Of a stretch of 64,000 bases of DNA, positions 1-9,110 are shown piece after piece (the stretch's first letter is position 1; each line of letters opens with the position of its first letter). Below the pieces are notes generated by a model, which worked only from the letters and a program-made list of their open reading frames with translations, searched no databases and was not told the DNA's origin. A program made the translations under genes and the position numbers. The stretch is from NCBI RefSeq assembly GCF_013294025.1, contig NZ_JABSNL010000003.1, forward strand, positions 167,651-231,650. The letters run 5' to 3'. This stretch comes from Flavobacterium aeripolare. Its GTDB lineage: Bacteria; Bacteroidota; Bacteroidia; Flavobacteriales; Flavobacteriaceae.

Positions 1-2
1 CT

Positions 3-515
3 TTCTATAAACGCCCTTTTGAATTTGCTGTGGGCTTTCGGTCAAATTATTTCGTTTTCCCTTTTGCCTATTTTTTGACGTTTATGTCAATCTATGCTGA
101 TAATTTTAATTTGGGAATTTTTTCATTACTTCTTACGTTCCTTTGCTACCTCGCTTATTATACAAAACCAGAAGAAGAATTTTACGTTTGGGTATTTTCT
201 TTGAAACCAAAAGAGTTTTTAAGATATAAGCTAACAAATATTATCCAGTACGCTAGCATATTATCCCTGCCTATAGTCGTTATTTTATGTTGGTACTTTA
301 GTGAAAACATAGAGATAATAATAGCATTTCAGTGTTTGGGTTATCTCTTTGTATCTACAGTAATGTTAGCGACATACGCTATGTTTTCTGAAAAATTGAA
401 TATTAAGTTTGGAGTGATTTTAGTTTTGACATTTTGGTTTCCCCCATTGTTGGTGCTGATTATCCCTTATCTCTATTTTCAATCAATAAAAACGCTAAAA
501 AAAACATTACAATGA
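3..515 (+). CDS. ABC exporter membrane subunit, 5' end cut by the window
   Basis: The reading frame is already open at base 3 and has no stop before it. The first possible start, GTG at 30, is therefore probably not the true start, and the gene begins outside the window. The visible 170 or so codons contain about five hydrophobic segments (from the GTG, near residues 7-23, 28-45, 75-90, 96-119 and 127-150) with few charges. The stop overlaps the start of the next gene as ATGA, which suggests translational coupling to an ABC ATPase. The inferred role is the permease half of that exporter. The substrate cannot be read from the sequence. Confidence 0.7.
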   Translation, partial: FYKRPFEFAVGFRSNYFVFPFAYFLTFMSIYADNFNLGIFSLLLTFLCYLAYYTKPEEEFYVWVFSLKPKEFLRYKLTNIIQYASILSLPIVVILCWYFSENIEIIIAFQCLGYLFVSTVMLATYAMFSEKLNIKFGVILVLTFWFPPLLVLIIPYLYFQSIKTLKKTLQ

Positions 516-1192
516 TTACTATTGAAAACGTATCTAAATCATTTGGTAGCAAAGTAGTCTTAGAAAACATAAACCTGAAACTGGAGAAAGGAAAGGTTTA
601 CGGAATTGTAGGCGAAAATGGCTCGGGTAAGACTACCTTATTCAAATGCATCGCTGGTTTAGAAAGCTACCAAGGGATTCTAAATTGCGATTATGGAAAC
701 AGTAAAGATTTTCTTGGTTATTTACAAACAGAGCCGTTCTTCTTTCCAAAGATAACAGGAGCAGAATACATCCGATTACTTTGTAATGCCAGGAATGTTG
801 CTTGTGACAATTTAATCGAGAAGAATGTATTTGATTTGCCGCTGAATGAATATGCTGTTAATTATTCTACCGGGATGAAGAAAAAACTGGCTTTTACTGC
901 AATATTATTACAAGAAAACAAGCTGTTTATTTTAGACGAACCTTTTAACGGTGTGGATATTCATAGCAACATGATCATCACTGAAATAATTAGTAAATTA
1001 AAAGAAATGGGGAAATCAGTTCTAATCTCTTCGCATATTTTCTCAACCCTAAACGACACTTGTGACGAGATCTTTTTATTAAAGAATGGCACAATAATTA
1101 AAAGTGTTACGAAAGGCGAATTTCATGATTTAGAGAGCGAAATGAAAGCGTTTACATTGGGAAATAAAATTGAAAAATTAAATCTAAAGTAA
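512..1192 (+). CDS. ABC transporter ATP-binding protein
   Basis: This 226-residue protein has a complete nucleotide-binding domain: Walker A GENGSGKT at residues 34-41, a degenerate signature YSTGM in place of LSGGQ, Walker B LFILDEP followed by the D-loop, and a switch histidine in SSHIF. I chose the ATG at 512 because it overlaps the permease stop (ATGA) and puts the usual ABC beta strand at the N-terminus. A longer start at 434 would run through the permease gene. It resembles CcmA/NatA-type exporter ATPases and should energise the upstream membrane protein. The exported substrate is unknown. Confidence 0.85.
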   Translation: MITIENVSKSFGSKVVLENINLKLEKGKVYGIVGENGSGKTTLFKCIAGLESYQGILNCDYGNSKDFLGYLQTEPFFFPKITGAEYIRLLCNARNVACDNLIEKNVFDLPLNEYAVNYSTGMKKKLAFTAILLQENKLFILDEPFNGVDIHSNMIITEIISKLKEMGKSVLISSHIFSTLNDTCDEIFLLKNGTIIKSVTKGEFHDLESEMKAFTLGNKIEKLNLK

Positions 1193-1302
1193 AAGAATTT
1201 AGTTTACATGATTGCTTCGTTTCTAGCAATGACTGTAATTGCACTTAATTCGTTTTTGTCACTACTTATATTATTTGGTTCCTTCATATACTATCGTACC
1301 AC

Positions 1303-1457
1303 AGCTCCCCTAGCCGCGATTGCAATGAAAAGCTTTTTATGCAAGCCGTTTTTTGGTTTTTCTAGTTTATAAAAAGCGACCGCAGGAAGCTCTTTTAGAA
1401 ACTTTAGAAAAACAAACGGCTCAATAAAAACTTGTAATGAAAAGCGGGAAATAGCTT
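1303..1457 (+). ncRNA. Dispersed structured element, copy A
   Basis: This is the first of six related intergenic elements in the window. It has a left block TAGCCGCGATTG, a long imperfect stem (GTTTTTCTA near 1355-1365 against TAGAAAAAC near 1405-1413), an apical AAGCGACCGCAGGAAGCTC motif, and a right block AAAGCGGGAAATAGC. It fills most of the 309-bp gap between the ABC genes and the hydroxylase gene, which holds nothing else except a -7 element. The closing stem here is CCGC/GCGG, shifted by one base compared with the other copies. It is probably a structured RNA or a mobile hairpin; the function is unknown. Confidence 0.65.
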
Positions 1458-1467
1458 CTATAATTCG

Positions 1468-1475
1468 TACTTTTG
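1468..1475 (+). promoter_or_regulatory. -7 promoter element TACTTTTG for the hydroxylase gene
   Basis: The site is an exact match to the Bacteroidota -7 consensus TAnnTTTG, 26 bases before the start codon. A -33 TTG is not at the ideal distance; the nearest one, at 1432, is too far away. Confidence 0.55.
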
Positions 1476-1501
1476 TAGCTCACCACTACAACGTTTTAGA
1501 T

Positions 1502-3259
1502 ATGAATGCAACTATTGAAAGTAATCCCTTATTAGACCGATTACCCAAACATTTAAAGCAATTTATTAAAGCTCAGGATTATAGCGATTACACGCCTATT
1601 AATCAGGCAGTTTGGCGCTATGTGATGCGTAAAAATGTAGATTATCTTTCGCGAGTAGCACATAATTCGTATTTAGAGGGTTTGAAAAAAACCGGAATTC
1701 AGATTGATAATATCCCTAGTATGTATGGTATGAACCGTATTTTGACCGAAATAGGTTGGGCTGCTGTTGCTGTGGATGGATTTATTCCTCCTAATGCGTT
1801 CATGGAGTTTCAGGCGTATAACGTTTTAGTGATTGCATCAGATATTCGTCAACTCGAACATATAGAATACACGCCTGCTCCAGATATTATTCACGAGGGT
1901 GCTGGGCACGCGCCTATTATTGCCAATCCTGAATATGCGGAATATCTTCGCCGTTTTGGAGAGATAGGTTGCAAGGCGATTTCGTCAAGCAAAGATTACG
2001 AGATGTACGAGGCAATCCGACTTTTATCGATTGTAAAAGAGGCTGAAGGAACGCCACAAGCGACGATCGACGCTGCTGAAAAAGCAGTGGAGGACTTGCA
2101 AAACAACATGGGAGAATTATCTGAAATGGCTCAAATACGTAACCTGCACTGGTGGACCGTAGAATACGGTTTGATTGGAACTGTTGAAGATCCTAAAATT
2201 TATGGTGCTGGATTACTTTCATCTATAGGAGAAAGTGCGCACTGCATGACGCAAGAAGTAAAAAAAATACCTTATGATATATCAGCAGCTTACCAAAGTT
2301 TTGATATTACAAAACTACAGCCACAACTGTATGTAACCCCTACTTTTGCCTATTTAAATTTGGTTTTAGAGGAATTTGCTAATAAAATGGCGTTGCGTAC
2401 TGGTGGTCTATCTGGAATTGAGAAGTTAATTAATTCAGCTGCTCTTGGAACGATTGAATTGAGTACTGGATTGCAAATTTCGGGTGTTTTCACTAATGTG
2501 ATTGCACATGAAGGTAAACCAATTTACATACAGTCAACAGGAAAAACAGCGCTCGCTTCACGGGAAAAAGAATTGGTAGGACACGGAACTTTGACGCATC
2601 CTGACGGTTTTGGTAGTCCGATTGGGAAACTAAAAGGCATCAACTTAGCTATAGAAGACATGAGTCCGAAAGACTTGCTTGCTTACGACATTCTAGAATC
2701 TAAAACGGTAAGATTAGAGTTTGAAGGAGGAGTTGTTGTTGAGGGCGAAATCGTAACGGGTTCTAGAAACTTACAGGGTGAAATTATTTTGATTCGTTTT
2801 AAAAATTGTACCGTTACGCATGGAGAAACTATTTTGTTCCAACCGGAATGGGGCGTTTATGATATGGCGGTAGGAAAGAAAGTAGTTTCGGCTTTCTCTG
2901 GACCCGCTGATGTGAATAGTTTCGACTTAATCACACACATGCCTTCTAGCACAACAATAAAAGCGCAACAAAGCGCAGAACGTGATGATCTGGAGGTTCT
3001 GTATCAATCTGTTCGAATGATTAGAGAGAGCAAAGACACTACCTCTTCGTTGGTTGTGATTTTTGGGGATGTACAGCAAAACCATCCTAAAGATTGGTTG
3101 CTTTCTGTAGAAATCGCCGAACTGTTGCAAGAACGCAACGATATGTTTTTAATGGAAGAGGTAATCGCCTATCTTGAAACACAAAAACAAAGAAGACCAG
3201 AAGTAGCACACTTAATTTGTGGTGGACTGGATTTAATTTTCGAAAAAGCCAACGCCTAG
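1502..3259 (+). CDS. Aromatic amino acid hydroxylase (phenylalanine 4-monooxygenase family), long form
   Basis: The family is iron- and pterin-dependent and hydroxylates phenylalanine to tyrosine in the cytoplasm. The iron site is complete: H131 and H136 in HEGAGHAP, and E221 in WWTVEYG. The catalytic fold occupies roughly residues 40-340. The protein has 585 residues, whereas the usual bacterial enzyme has about 260-300, so about 220 C-terminal residues have no recognised domain. I recall long forms of this kind as common in Bacteroidota. The gene is monocistronic, with its own -7 element upstream and hairpin repeats downstream. Tyrosine or tryptophan specificity cannot be excluded. Confidence 0.9.
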   Translation: MNATIESNPLLDRLPKHLKQFIKAQDYSDYTPINQAVWRYVMRKNVDYLSRVAHNSYLEGLKKTGIQIDNIPSMYGMNRILTEIGWAAVAVDGFIPPNAFMEFQAYNVLVIASDIRQLEHIEYTPAPDIIHEGAGHAPIIANPEYAEYLRRFGEIGCKAISSSKDYEMYEAIRLLSIVKEAEGTPQATIDAAEKAVEDLQNNMGELSEMAQIRNLHWWTVEYGLIGTVEDPKIYGAGLLSSIGESAHCMTQEVKKIPYDISAAYQSFDITKLQPQLYVTPTFAYLNLVLEEFANKMALRTGGLSGIEKLINSAALGTIELSTGLQISGVFTNVIAHEGKPIYIQSTGKTALASREKELVGHGTLTHPDGFGSPIGKLKGINLAIEDMSPKDLLAYDILESKTVRLEFEGGVVVEGEIVTGSRNLQGEIILIRFKNCTVTHGETILFQPEWGVYDMAVGKKVVSAFSGPADVNSFDLITHMPSSTTIKAQQSAERDDLEVLYQSVRMIRESKDTTSSLVVIFGDVQQNHPKDWLLSVEIAELLQERNDMFLMEEVIAYLETQKQRRPEVAHLICGGLDLIFEKANA

Positions 3260-3305
3260 TTAAAGCAAATAGATTCACTGATAGATGTGAATGCAACAAA
3301 TATAA

Positions 3306-3640
3306 AAACCGCAAATTCGCTGATCATCATAGCGGACTTGCGGTTTTGTTTTGAGACGAATTAAACCTCAACTAATAATTACACATTACTATGCTAAAAA
3401 AAATCAACCGCTAATTCGCAAATTATTGTAGCGCACTTGTGGTTGTATTTTAAAATTAAAAAGCCTTACTATGCTCAAAAAAATTAACCGCAAATTCGCA
3501 AATTATTTTAGCGCACTTGTGGTTTTGTTTTAAAGTAATACAATACTGAATTGAGCTATTTTTAATCTGCGAATTTGCGGTATTATTGTAAAGCATTATA
3601 AAGCATAGTGGAGCTCTTTTTAATCTGCGAATTTGCGGTA
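3306..3640 (+). repeat. Cluster of five related hairpin repeats
   Basis: Three direct copies of a unit starting AACCGCAAATTCGC and ending CACTTGTGGTT lie at about 3306-3350, 3405-3451 and 3486-3531. The last two sit in an 80-bp tandem period. Two inverted copies (TTAATCTGCGAATTTGCGGT) follow at 3561-3582 and 3619-3640, with a period of 58. Each direct copy can fold on itself (AACCGCAA with TTGTGGTT) and is followed by T-rich sequence, like a terminator. The cluster fills the gap between the convergent hydroxylase and DUF4230 genes. Confidence 0.8.
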
Positions 3641-3662
3641 AATAAAAACGGTAAATAAAAAT

Positions 3663-4283
3663 TTAAAGCTTTATTTGTTGATTCAAAGCTTCATTATTTT
3701 CAATAACTTTTCCGTCGTATTTTAAGGTCCATCCTAAAGTACTGGTCGTAATCAACAACTGCGACAATTCACTAATTAAGCGGTTTTGTGCATTTGATTT
3801 CAAGGTAGATTTTTCGATCTTCTTAGCCAAATTCGCTTTAACCGATTTGTTGATTTTGTTATAGTCGTCAGCCGTAAAAGGATTCAGCTTACTTTGTTCT
3901 ACATCATAGAATTTAATATCTGGATTGATTTTTATTTCCTCTTTAGGTATGTAAACAATTGAAATCACCTTATTTGCTTCGTCGATTTCGTATTTCATCT
4001 TATGCAAGTCGTAAGCCACCGAAACATCTGCATTGACTATCACTAAAGCTTTCTTGTCAAAGTGTACCATTCCCATTAAATACTTCTCTTGGTTTTTGTA
4101 CGTGATCACTTCTGAGAAATGCCCTTCGGTAACGATAAGCTTTCCTACGTTCAAAATTTGCTGCTGGATTAGACCCGCACTATCTATTGTCGTTGCATCA
4201 TCGGATTTTTTAAAATCACAAAACTTGAACAGCAGTAATACAGTCCCTATTAATCCTATAAAAATGAAGAATCTCTTTAACAT
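3663..4283 (-). CDS. DUF4230 domain protein, membrane-anchored
   Basis: This 206-residue protein has one N-terminal hydrophobic segment (about residues 4-21) with basic residues before it, so the rest should lie outside the cytoplasm. The body matches what I know as DUF4230, whose function is not established. It starts 2 bases after the stop of the GSCFA gene, so it is the last gene of a minus-strand operon of lipoprotein, GSCFA protein and DUF4230 protein. The cysteine at about residue 22 (FKFCDF) lacks a proper lipobox, so I favour a membrane anchor over a lipoprotein. Confidence 0.7.
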   Translation of the reverse strand: MLKRFFIFIGLIGTVLLLFKFCDFKKSDDATTIDSAGLIQQQILNVGKLIVTEGHFSEVITYKNQEKYLMGMVHFDKKALVIVNADVSVAYDLHKMKYEIDEANKVISIVYIPKEEIKINPDIKFYDVEQSKLNPFTADDYNKINKSVKANLAKKIEKSTLKSNAQNRLISELSQLLITTSTLGWTLKYDGKVIENNEALNQQIKL

Positions 4284-4285
4284 AA

Positions 4286-5248
4286 TTAAAATTTCATGAA
4301 TGAATATTTAGCCACTACTTTAGCAATCTTAGCCTTTAAGTTGGCTTCAAATTTTTGATGACTCTCAGAATCTGGATTGAAAGACCGATGCTGTAATGAT
4401 TTTTGGATTGTCTCTATCGCATCCATAGTTTCAAAGGCAGCACTAGCAATATAGGTTTCTTTAAAACGATCCCAAATATACTGTATAGCAACCGCTGATG
4501 GGTGCAACATATCATCAGTATAAAAACGATAATCTCTTAACTCGTCCATCATGATTTCGTAACTAGGAAAATAACTCGTAGCTGCATTTTTAAAATCGCA
4601 AGAGGAATGAAGTGCACTTATTAAATGCGCTTTACTCAATTGATTTTCGACATAACCGTCTTTGATATGACGTACTGGTGAAACGCTAAAAATAAAGTGA
4701 ATTTCAGGATTAATCGATTGAATTAGTTTCAGGGTGTTTTCGATACTCTGTTGGATCGCTATAATTGAAAGCAACTCTTTGCTAAACTGCTTTTGAGGTA
4801 CTTTATGACAATTAGCCACAAGCTCACCAGTTTCATTAAAACGATACACCCATGAGGTCCCATACGTAATAATTACAGTGGTTGCAGCAACTAATTGGCT
4901 TCTAGTTGCCACTATAATAGCATTTAAATCTCTAAGTAATTCTTCTTTATTACTATTGCTCAAATCTGAATGTGCATCAAAACAATGCCAACGCTCATTG
5001 TGAAAAAACAAGTCAGTTGCGGTAAACTGTTTATTCAAGACTGCGTGACTAACCAGTTTTTCAATTGCCACAGGATGGAATAAGATACCAAAAGGATTGC
5101 AGCTATTTTGAAACTTAAAATAGTCTAGTTTTTCAGCCATATTTACTGCAAAGCAAGAACCCAAAGACACCACCTTTGCATCGTAATCAATTTCATGACC
5201 ACTTTTAAGAATGGGTATTTGGGTTCTAAATTGCATGTCTTTACTCAT
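4286..5248 (-). CDS. GSCFA domain protein
   Basis: The protein has 320 residues. The name-giving motif is at residues 30-34 in VVSLGSCFAVNMAEKL, where SGNH-type hydrolases carry their nucleophile block. DDMLHPS near residue 235 looks like the block that supplies catalytic Asp and His in SGNH enzymes. Hydrolase or esterase activity is therefore an inference from fold and motifs; the substrate is unknown. There is no signal peptide. The start overlaps the end of the upstream lipoprotein gene by 8 bases, which indicates co-translation. Confidence 0.8.
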   Translation of the reverse strand: MSKDMQFRTQIPILKSGHEIDYDAKVVSLGSCFAVNMAEKLDYFKFQNSCNPFGILFHPVAIEKLVSHAVLNKQFTATDLFFHNERWHCFDAHSDLSNSNKEELLRDLNAIIVATRSQLVAATTVIITYGTSWVYRFNETGELVANCHKVPQKQFSKELLSIIAIQQSIENTLKLIQSINPEIHFIFSVSPVRHIKDGYVENQLSKAHLISALHSSCDFKNAATSYFPSYEIMMDELRDYRFYTDDMLHPSAVAIQYIWDRFKETYIASAAFETMDAIETIQKSLQHRSFNPDSESHQKFEANLKAKIAKVVAKYSFMKF

Positions 5249-6026
5249 TGTAGAAATAAGTGGTTTTTAACGCTCCTGATTTTCCGTTTTGCGGTCTCAC
5301 ATCAGAAGTGATTTGCTCCGTAGGACGCTTTCCTTTTTCATCATAGGTATAGCTATACATATATAAATTTGCAGCAGAAATCTCTTGATCTCCCTCTTTT
5401 TTGCTATTTGTAACCGCAATAATAGTAACATTATTTGCCGAAGCTATTTCCTTATAATCTAATAAATTTACAAATCCTTTTGCTGCTGCTAATGGATTAA
5501 CCTTATCATCATATTCATAGTCTACCGTTTCTTTCTCAACTGTTTTACCATCATTAGAAACCGTTGTGCGTTCCTCCTTTGCAAGATTGCCTTTTTCAAA
5601 AATCAACAATCCGGTAAACAGCACTTTTTGTTTGTTATCTGCATCAAGATCATAGTGCTCAAAACTAATAGTGTCTTTACCCTTTTGCGTATATATTACC
5701 CCATTAGATGCTGTTTTAGCCTCTAATAATTGGTCTTTATCATACGTATAGGTCGTAATTACAGTTTTTTTGCTTTTTTTATCTAGAACTGATTTTTTTG
5801 TAATTAAATCCTGTGTATAAGTAAAAGTAGTCAAAGTGGCTACCGCATCTATCGTTTTGATAAGGTCGCCCTCATAAGTGTAAACAGTAGCTGTTTCTTT
5901 CCCGTCTTCAGTAGTTTCTACCACTTTTTTAACCAAGCTAGCTTCAGATTGATTCTCTCCAGAGCAGGCAAAAATTAAACTTATGAACACGATAAACAAA
6001 CCAATAACTCCTTTACTTTTCTTCAT
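5241..6026 (-). CDS. Putative lipoprotein of unknown function
   Basis: The 261-residue protein has a lipoprotein signal: MKKSKG, a hydrophobic stretch, and IFAC with the cysteine at residue 21, followed by SGENQSE. The mature part is rich in Tyr-Thr-Tyr/Asp strands (for example TVYTYEGDL and TTYTYDKDQ), reminiscent of YD/RHS-like beta repeats, but I do not recognise a named family. It overlaps the following GSCFA gene by 8 bases. The alaS gene lies 115 bases upstream on the same strand with no clear terminator between, so read-through is possible. Confidence 0.65.
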   Translation of the reverse strand: MKKSKGVIGLFIVFISLIFACSGENQSEASLVKKVVETTEDGKETATVYTYEGDLIKTIDAVATLTTFTYTQDLITKKSVLDKKSKKTVITTYTYDKDQLLEAKTASNGVIYTQKGKDTISFEHYDLDADNKQKVLFTGLLIFEKGNLAKEERTTVSNDGKTVEKETVDYEYDDKVNPLAAAKGFVNLLDYKEIASANNVTIIAVTNSKKEGDQEISAANLYMYSYTYDEKGKRPTEQITSDVRPQNGKSGALKTTYFYNE

Positions 6027-6141
6027 CTTTTTTTTAAATTTTTTTCATGCTTTATACCTTTATAATGCAACAACCATGCTACGCTACGCAGGCAAATTTA
6101 CTTTAACTACTAAAACTATAGTGACGCAATACATTAAATTA

Positions 6142-8778
6142 TTAGTCCAAAAAATCTTTGGCCTTAGCTAATGCTTCTGGAATCCCCTCTGCTTTTTTAC
6201 CACCAGCAGTTGCAAAGAACGGTTGTCCTCCTCCTCCACCTTGAATGAATTTACCTAATTCACGAACGACAAGTCCGGCGTTTAAGTTTTTATCAGCCAC
6301 TAATTCTTTAGAAATATAACAACTCAACATTGGTTTTCCTTCTTCGGCTGTAGCCAAAACTAAAAACATATTGGTTCCTAATGTTCCTAATTCGTACGCC
6401 AAATCTTTAGCCCCTTCAGGATTTAAGTCTACTTGTTTTGCTAAAAATTGCACGCCGTTGATTTCTTGGATTTCTTTAGCTAAGTCGCCTTTCATATTTT
6501 TAGCCTTGTCTTTCAACAAACTTTCTAATTGCTTTTTCAATTTTGCATTATCGTCTTGCAAAGCCACAACTGCTTTTAAAGCGTCTTGTGGATTTTTAAG
6601 CGACAATTTAATTTCGTTTAACAATACCTCTTGGTTGGCATAATGCTTTTTCACAGCATCAGAAGTTATCGCTTCAATACGACGAATTCCTGCTGCAACT
6701 GCACCTTCAGATACAATCTTGAAAGACCAAATTTCAGCGGTATTGTTTACGTGAATTCCTCCACACAATTCCATGCTGTCTCCAAATTTGATGGCACGAA
6801 CAGAATCTCCATATTTTTCACCAAATAAAGCCATAGCACCTTCTGCTACCGCTTGCGCAAAAGGAATGTCTCTGCGTTCAATTAACGGTAATTGCTCTTG
6901 GATTCTTGCGTTTACAAAATCTTCGACTTGCTTTAATTCTTCATCAGTTACTTTAGCAAAATGCGAAAAGTCAAAACGCAAGTTATTTGGCGTTACCAAT
7001 GATCCTTTTTGCTCAACATGCGTTCCTAAAACGGTACGTAAAGCCAAATGCATCAAGTGTGTTGCTGAGTGATTCTTAGCAGATGCTGCTCTTAAATCAG
7101 TATTTACTTTTGCTACAAAACTTGCATTTACATTTTCAGGTAACTGCTTCGCCAGTAATAATATTAAGTTATTCTCTTTTTTAGTATCTATAATTTGGAT
7201 GGTCTCATTTGCCGAAACCAATGTTCCTTTATCTCCTACTTGCCCTCCTCCTTCTGGATAGAACGGACTATTATCAACAACGATTTGGTACAAAACACCA
7301 TCTTTCTTAGAATCTACTTTTCTAATACGAGTAATTTTTACATCAGCTTCGGTTTGATCGTACCCTACAAATGTTTCTACATTACCAGGAACTAATACAG
7401 ACCAATCTTCAGTTGAAACCTCAGATGCTGCGCGAGAACGTGCTTTTTGTTCTTGCATTGCTACATCAAATCCAGCTTCGTCTAACGCTAATCCTCTTTC
7501 TCTTAAAATTAAGGCTGTTAAATCTTTTGGAAAACCAAAAGTATCATAAAGTTCAAAAGCTTTCGCTCCGGCTACCTCTTCAGATTTTGTTTCGCTAATT
7601 ACATTTTCAAGCAATTGCAATCCTTGATCTAATGTTCTTAAGAAAGAAGCTTCTTCCTCACGAATTACATTAGTCACTAAGTTTTGCTGCGATTTGATTT
7701 CTGGGAAAAATTCGCCCATTTGATCTGCTAGAACAGCAACCAACTTATAAATAAAAGGTTCTTTAGTATCTAAAAATGTGAATCCGTAACGGATGGCACG
7801 ACGCAATATACGACGAATCACATAACCCGCACCAGTATTAGATGGCAATTGACCATCGGCAATGGCAAAAGCCACCGCACGTACGTGATCTACAATGACA
7901 CGAATTGCAATATTGGTTTTATCTTGCTCTTCCGAAATGTTCTTAATCTCGTTTGAAGTATATTTCAGCCCTGTAATCTCCTCTACTTTAGCGATAAGCG
8001 GTGTAAAAACATCGGTATCGTAATTTGAAGTTACGTTTTGAATGGCCATACACAAACGCTCAAATCCCATTCCAGTATCTACGTGTTGTGCTGGTAATTT
8101 CTCAAGTGATCCATCTGCTTTACGGTTGAATTCCATAAATACGTTATTCCATATCTCTACAACTTGAGGATGATCAGCATTGACTAAACTGCGTCCTGAA
8201 ACGGCAGCTCTTTCAGCATCTGTACGTAAATCAATATGTATTTCAGAACAAGGTCCGCATGGTCCTTGATCTCCCATTTCCCAAAAGTTGTCTTTTTTGT
8301 TTCCAAGGATAATGCGATCTTCAGGAACAAATTGTTTCCAAATATCAAATGCTTCTTGGTCAAAAGGGACATTCTCTGCTTCGTTTCCTTCGAAAACAGA
8401 AACATACAAACGGTCTTTATCTAATTTCAAAACCTCTGTTAGAAATTCCCATGCAAATGGTAGTGCTTCTTTCTTGAAATAATCTCCAAAAGACCAATTC
8501 CCCAACATTTCAAACATGGTATGGTGATAGGTATCAAAACCTACATCCTCTAGATCGTTATGTTTTCCTGAAACACGAAGACATTTTTGCGTATCGGCAA
8601 TTCTATTACTTTTTGGCGTGGCATTTCCTAAAAAATACTCTTTAAACTGTGCCATTCCTGAATTGTTAAACATCAATGTAGGATCGTCTTTAAGGACAAT
8701 TGGCGCAGACGGTACTATTAAATGCCCTTTGCTTTGAAAAAAATCTAGAAATTGTTTACGTACGTCTTGTGATTTCAT
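6142..8778 (-). CDS. alaS: Alanine--tRNA ligase
   Basis: AlaRS charges tRNA-Ala in the cytoplasm and edits mischarged Ser and Gly. The 878 residues match the family length. The N-terminal class II core carries the aminoacylation motifs ([10 protein letters not shown], then [15 protein letters not shown]). The editing domain has the zinc site HSATH and CGGIH. The C-Ala domain carries QGGGGGQP close to the C-terminus. Upstream lie a structured repeat (copy B) and, further away, a minus-strand -7 element at 9089-9096, so the transcript probably has a long leader. Confidence 0.97.
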   Translation of the reverse strand: MKSQDVRKQFLDFFQSKGHLIVPSAPIVLKDDPTLMFNNSGMAQFKEYFLGNATPKSNRIADTQKCLRVSGKHNDLEDVGFDTYHHTMFEMLGNWSFGDYFKKEALPFAWEFLTEVLKLDKDRLYVSVFEGNEAENVPFDQEAFDIWKQFVPEDRIILGNKKDNFWEMGDQGPCGPCSEIHIDLRTDAERAAVSGRSLVNADHPQVVEIWNNVFMEFNRKADGSLEKLPAQHVDTGMGFERLCMAIQNVTSNYDTDVFTPLIAKVEEITGLKYTSNEIKNISEEQDKTNIAIRVIVDHVRAVAFAIADGQLPSNTGAGYVIRRILRRAIRYGFTFLDTKEPFIYKLVAVLADQMGEFFPEIKSQQNLVTNVIREEEASFLRTLDQGLQLLENVISETKSEEVAGAKAFELYDTFGFPKDLTALILRERGLALDEAGFDVAMQEQKARSRAASEVSTEDWSVLVPGNVETFVGYDQTEADVKITRIRKVDSKKDGVLYQIVVDNSPFYPEGGGQVGDKGTLVSANETIQIIDTKKENNLILLLAKQLPENVNASFVAKVNTDLRAASAKNHSATHLMHLALRTVLGTHVEQKGSLVTPNNLRFDFSHFAKVTDEELKQVEDFVNARIQEQLPLIERRDIPFAQAVAEGAMALFGEKYGDSVRAIKFGDSMELCGGIHVNNTAEIWSFKIVSEGAVAAGIRRIEAITSDAVKKHYANQEVLLNEIKLSLKNPQDALKAVVALQDDNAKLKKQLESLLKDKAKNMKGDLAKEIQEINGVQFLAKQVDLNPEGAKDLAYELGTLGTNMFLVLATAEEGKPMLSCYISKELVADKNLNAGLVVRELGKFIQGGGGGQPFFATAGGKKAEGIPEALAKAKDFLD

Positions 8779-8857
8779 TATTTATTTTAGTTTAAAGTTT
8801 GAGGTGTAAAGTCAATTAGACCTGAAACTATCTCATTTTACTATTACATTTCTTGCC

Positions 8858-8999
8858 CCAGATAGTAGTGAAAAGCTTTAAAGTTTTAAAATCTATTTTT
8901 TCTAGGGAAAGTAGCACATGTCCCGAACCTTCGGGAGAAGCTCCTACTAGCGCAGTAGAAAAAATGATTTCAAGACGAGAACTTGAAACGGATAGCTGG
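8858..8999 (+). ncRNA. Dispersed structured element, copy B
   Basis: The outer stem CCAG (8858-8861) pairs with CTGG (8996-8999). Inside are GATAGTAGTGAAAAGC on the left and GAACTTGAAACGGATAGC on the right. An inner stem ATTTTTTCTA/TAGAAAAAAT is perfect in outline, followed by AGTAG/CTACT and an additional small hairpin with CCCGAACCTTCGGG. The element lies between divergent alaS and the M23 peptidase gene and fills most of that 332-bp gap. Confidence 0.7.
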
Positions 9000-9088
9000 A
9001 ATAGGCACTTTATTAATTTATTCTTAAAAAAGGACGTCCCCAAATGAAACATTTATTAAATTTGTTGTCCTAACCTTTTTATAAGGTG

Positions 9089-9096
9089 CAAAAATA
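9089..9096 (-). promoter_or_regulatory. Minus-strand -7 element (TATTTTTG) likely for alaS
   Basis: CAAAAATA on the plus strand reads TATTTTTG on the minus strand and matches TAnnTTTG. It lies 311 bases from the alaS start, so copy B of the structured repeat would be in the alaS leader. No closer match was seen. Confidence 0.4.
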
Positions 9097-9110
9097 GGGT
9101 ATTTTAAAGT

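Noticed and set aside
3306..3640. CRISPR array
   Set aside because: There are only a few units, with unequal spacing, mixed orientation and no unique spacers; no cas genes are nearby.
6371..7598. Several plus-strand open frames inside alaS
   Set aside because: They lie opposite a full-length synthetase gene and show no family features.
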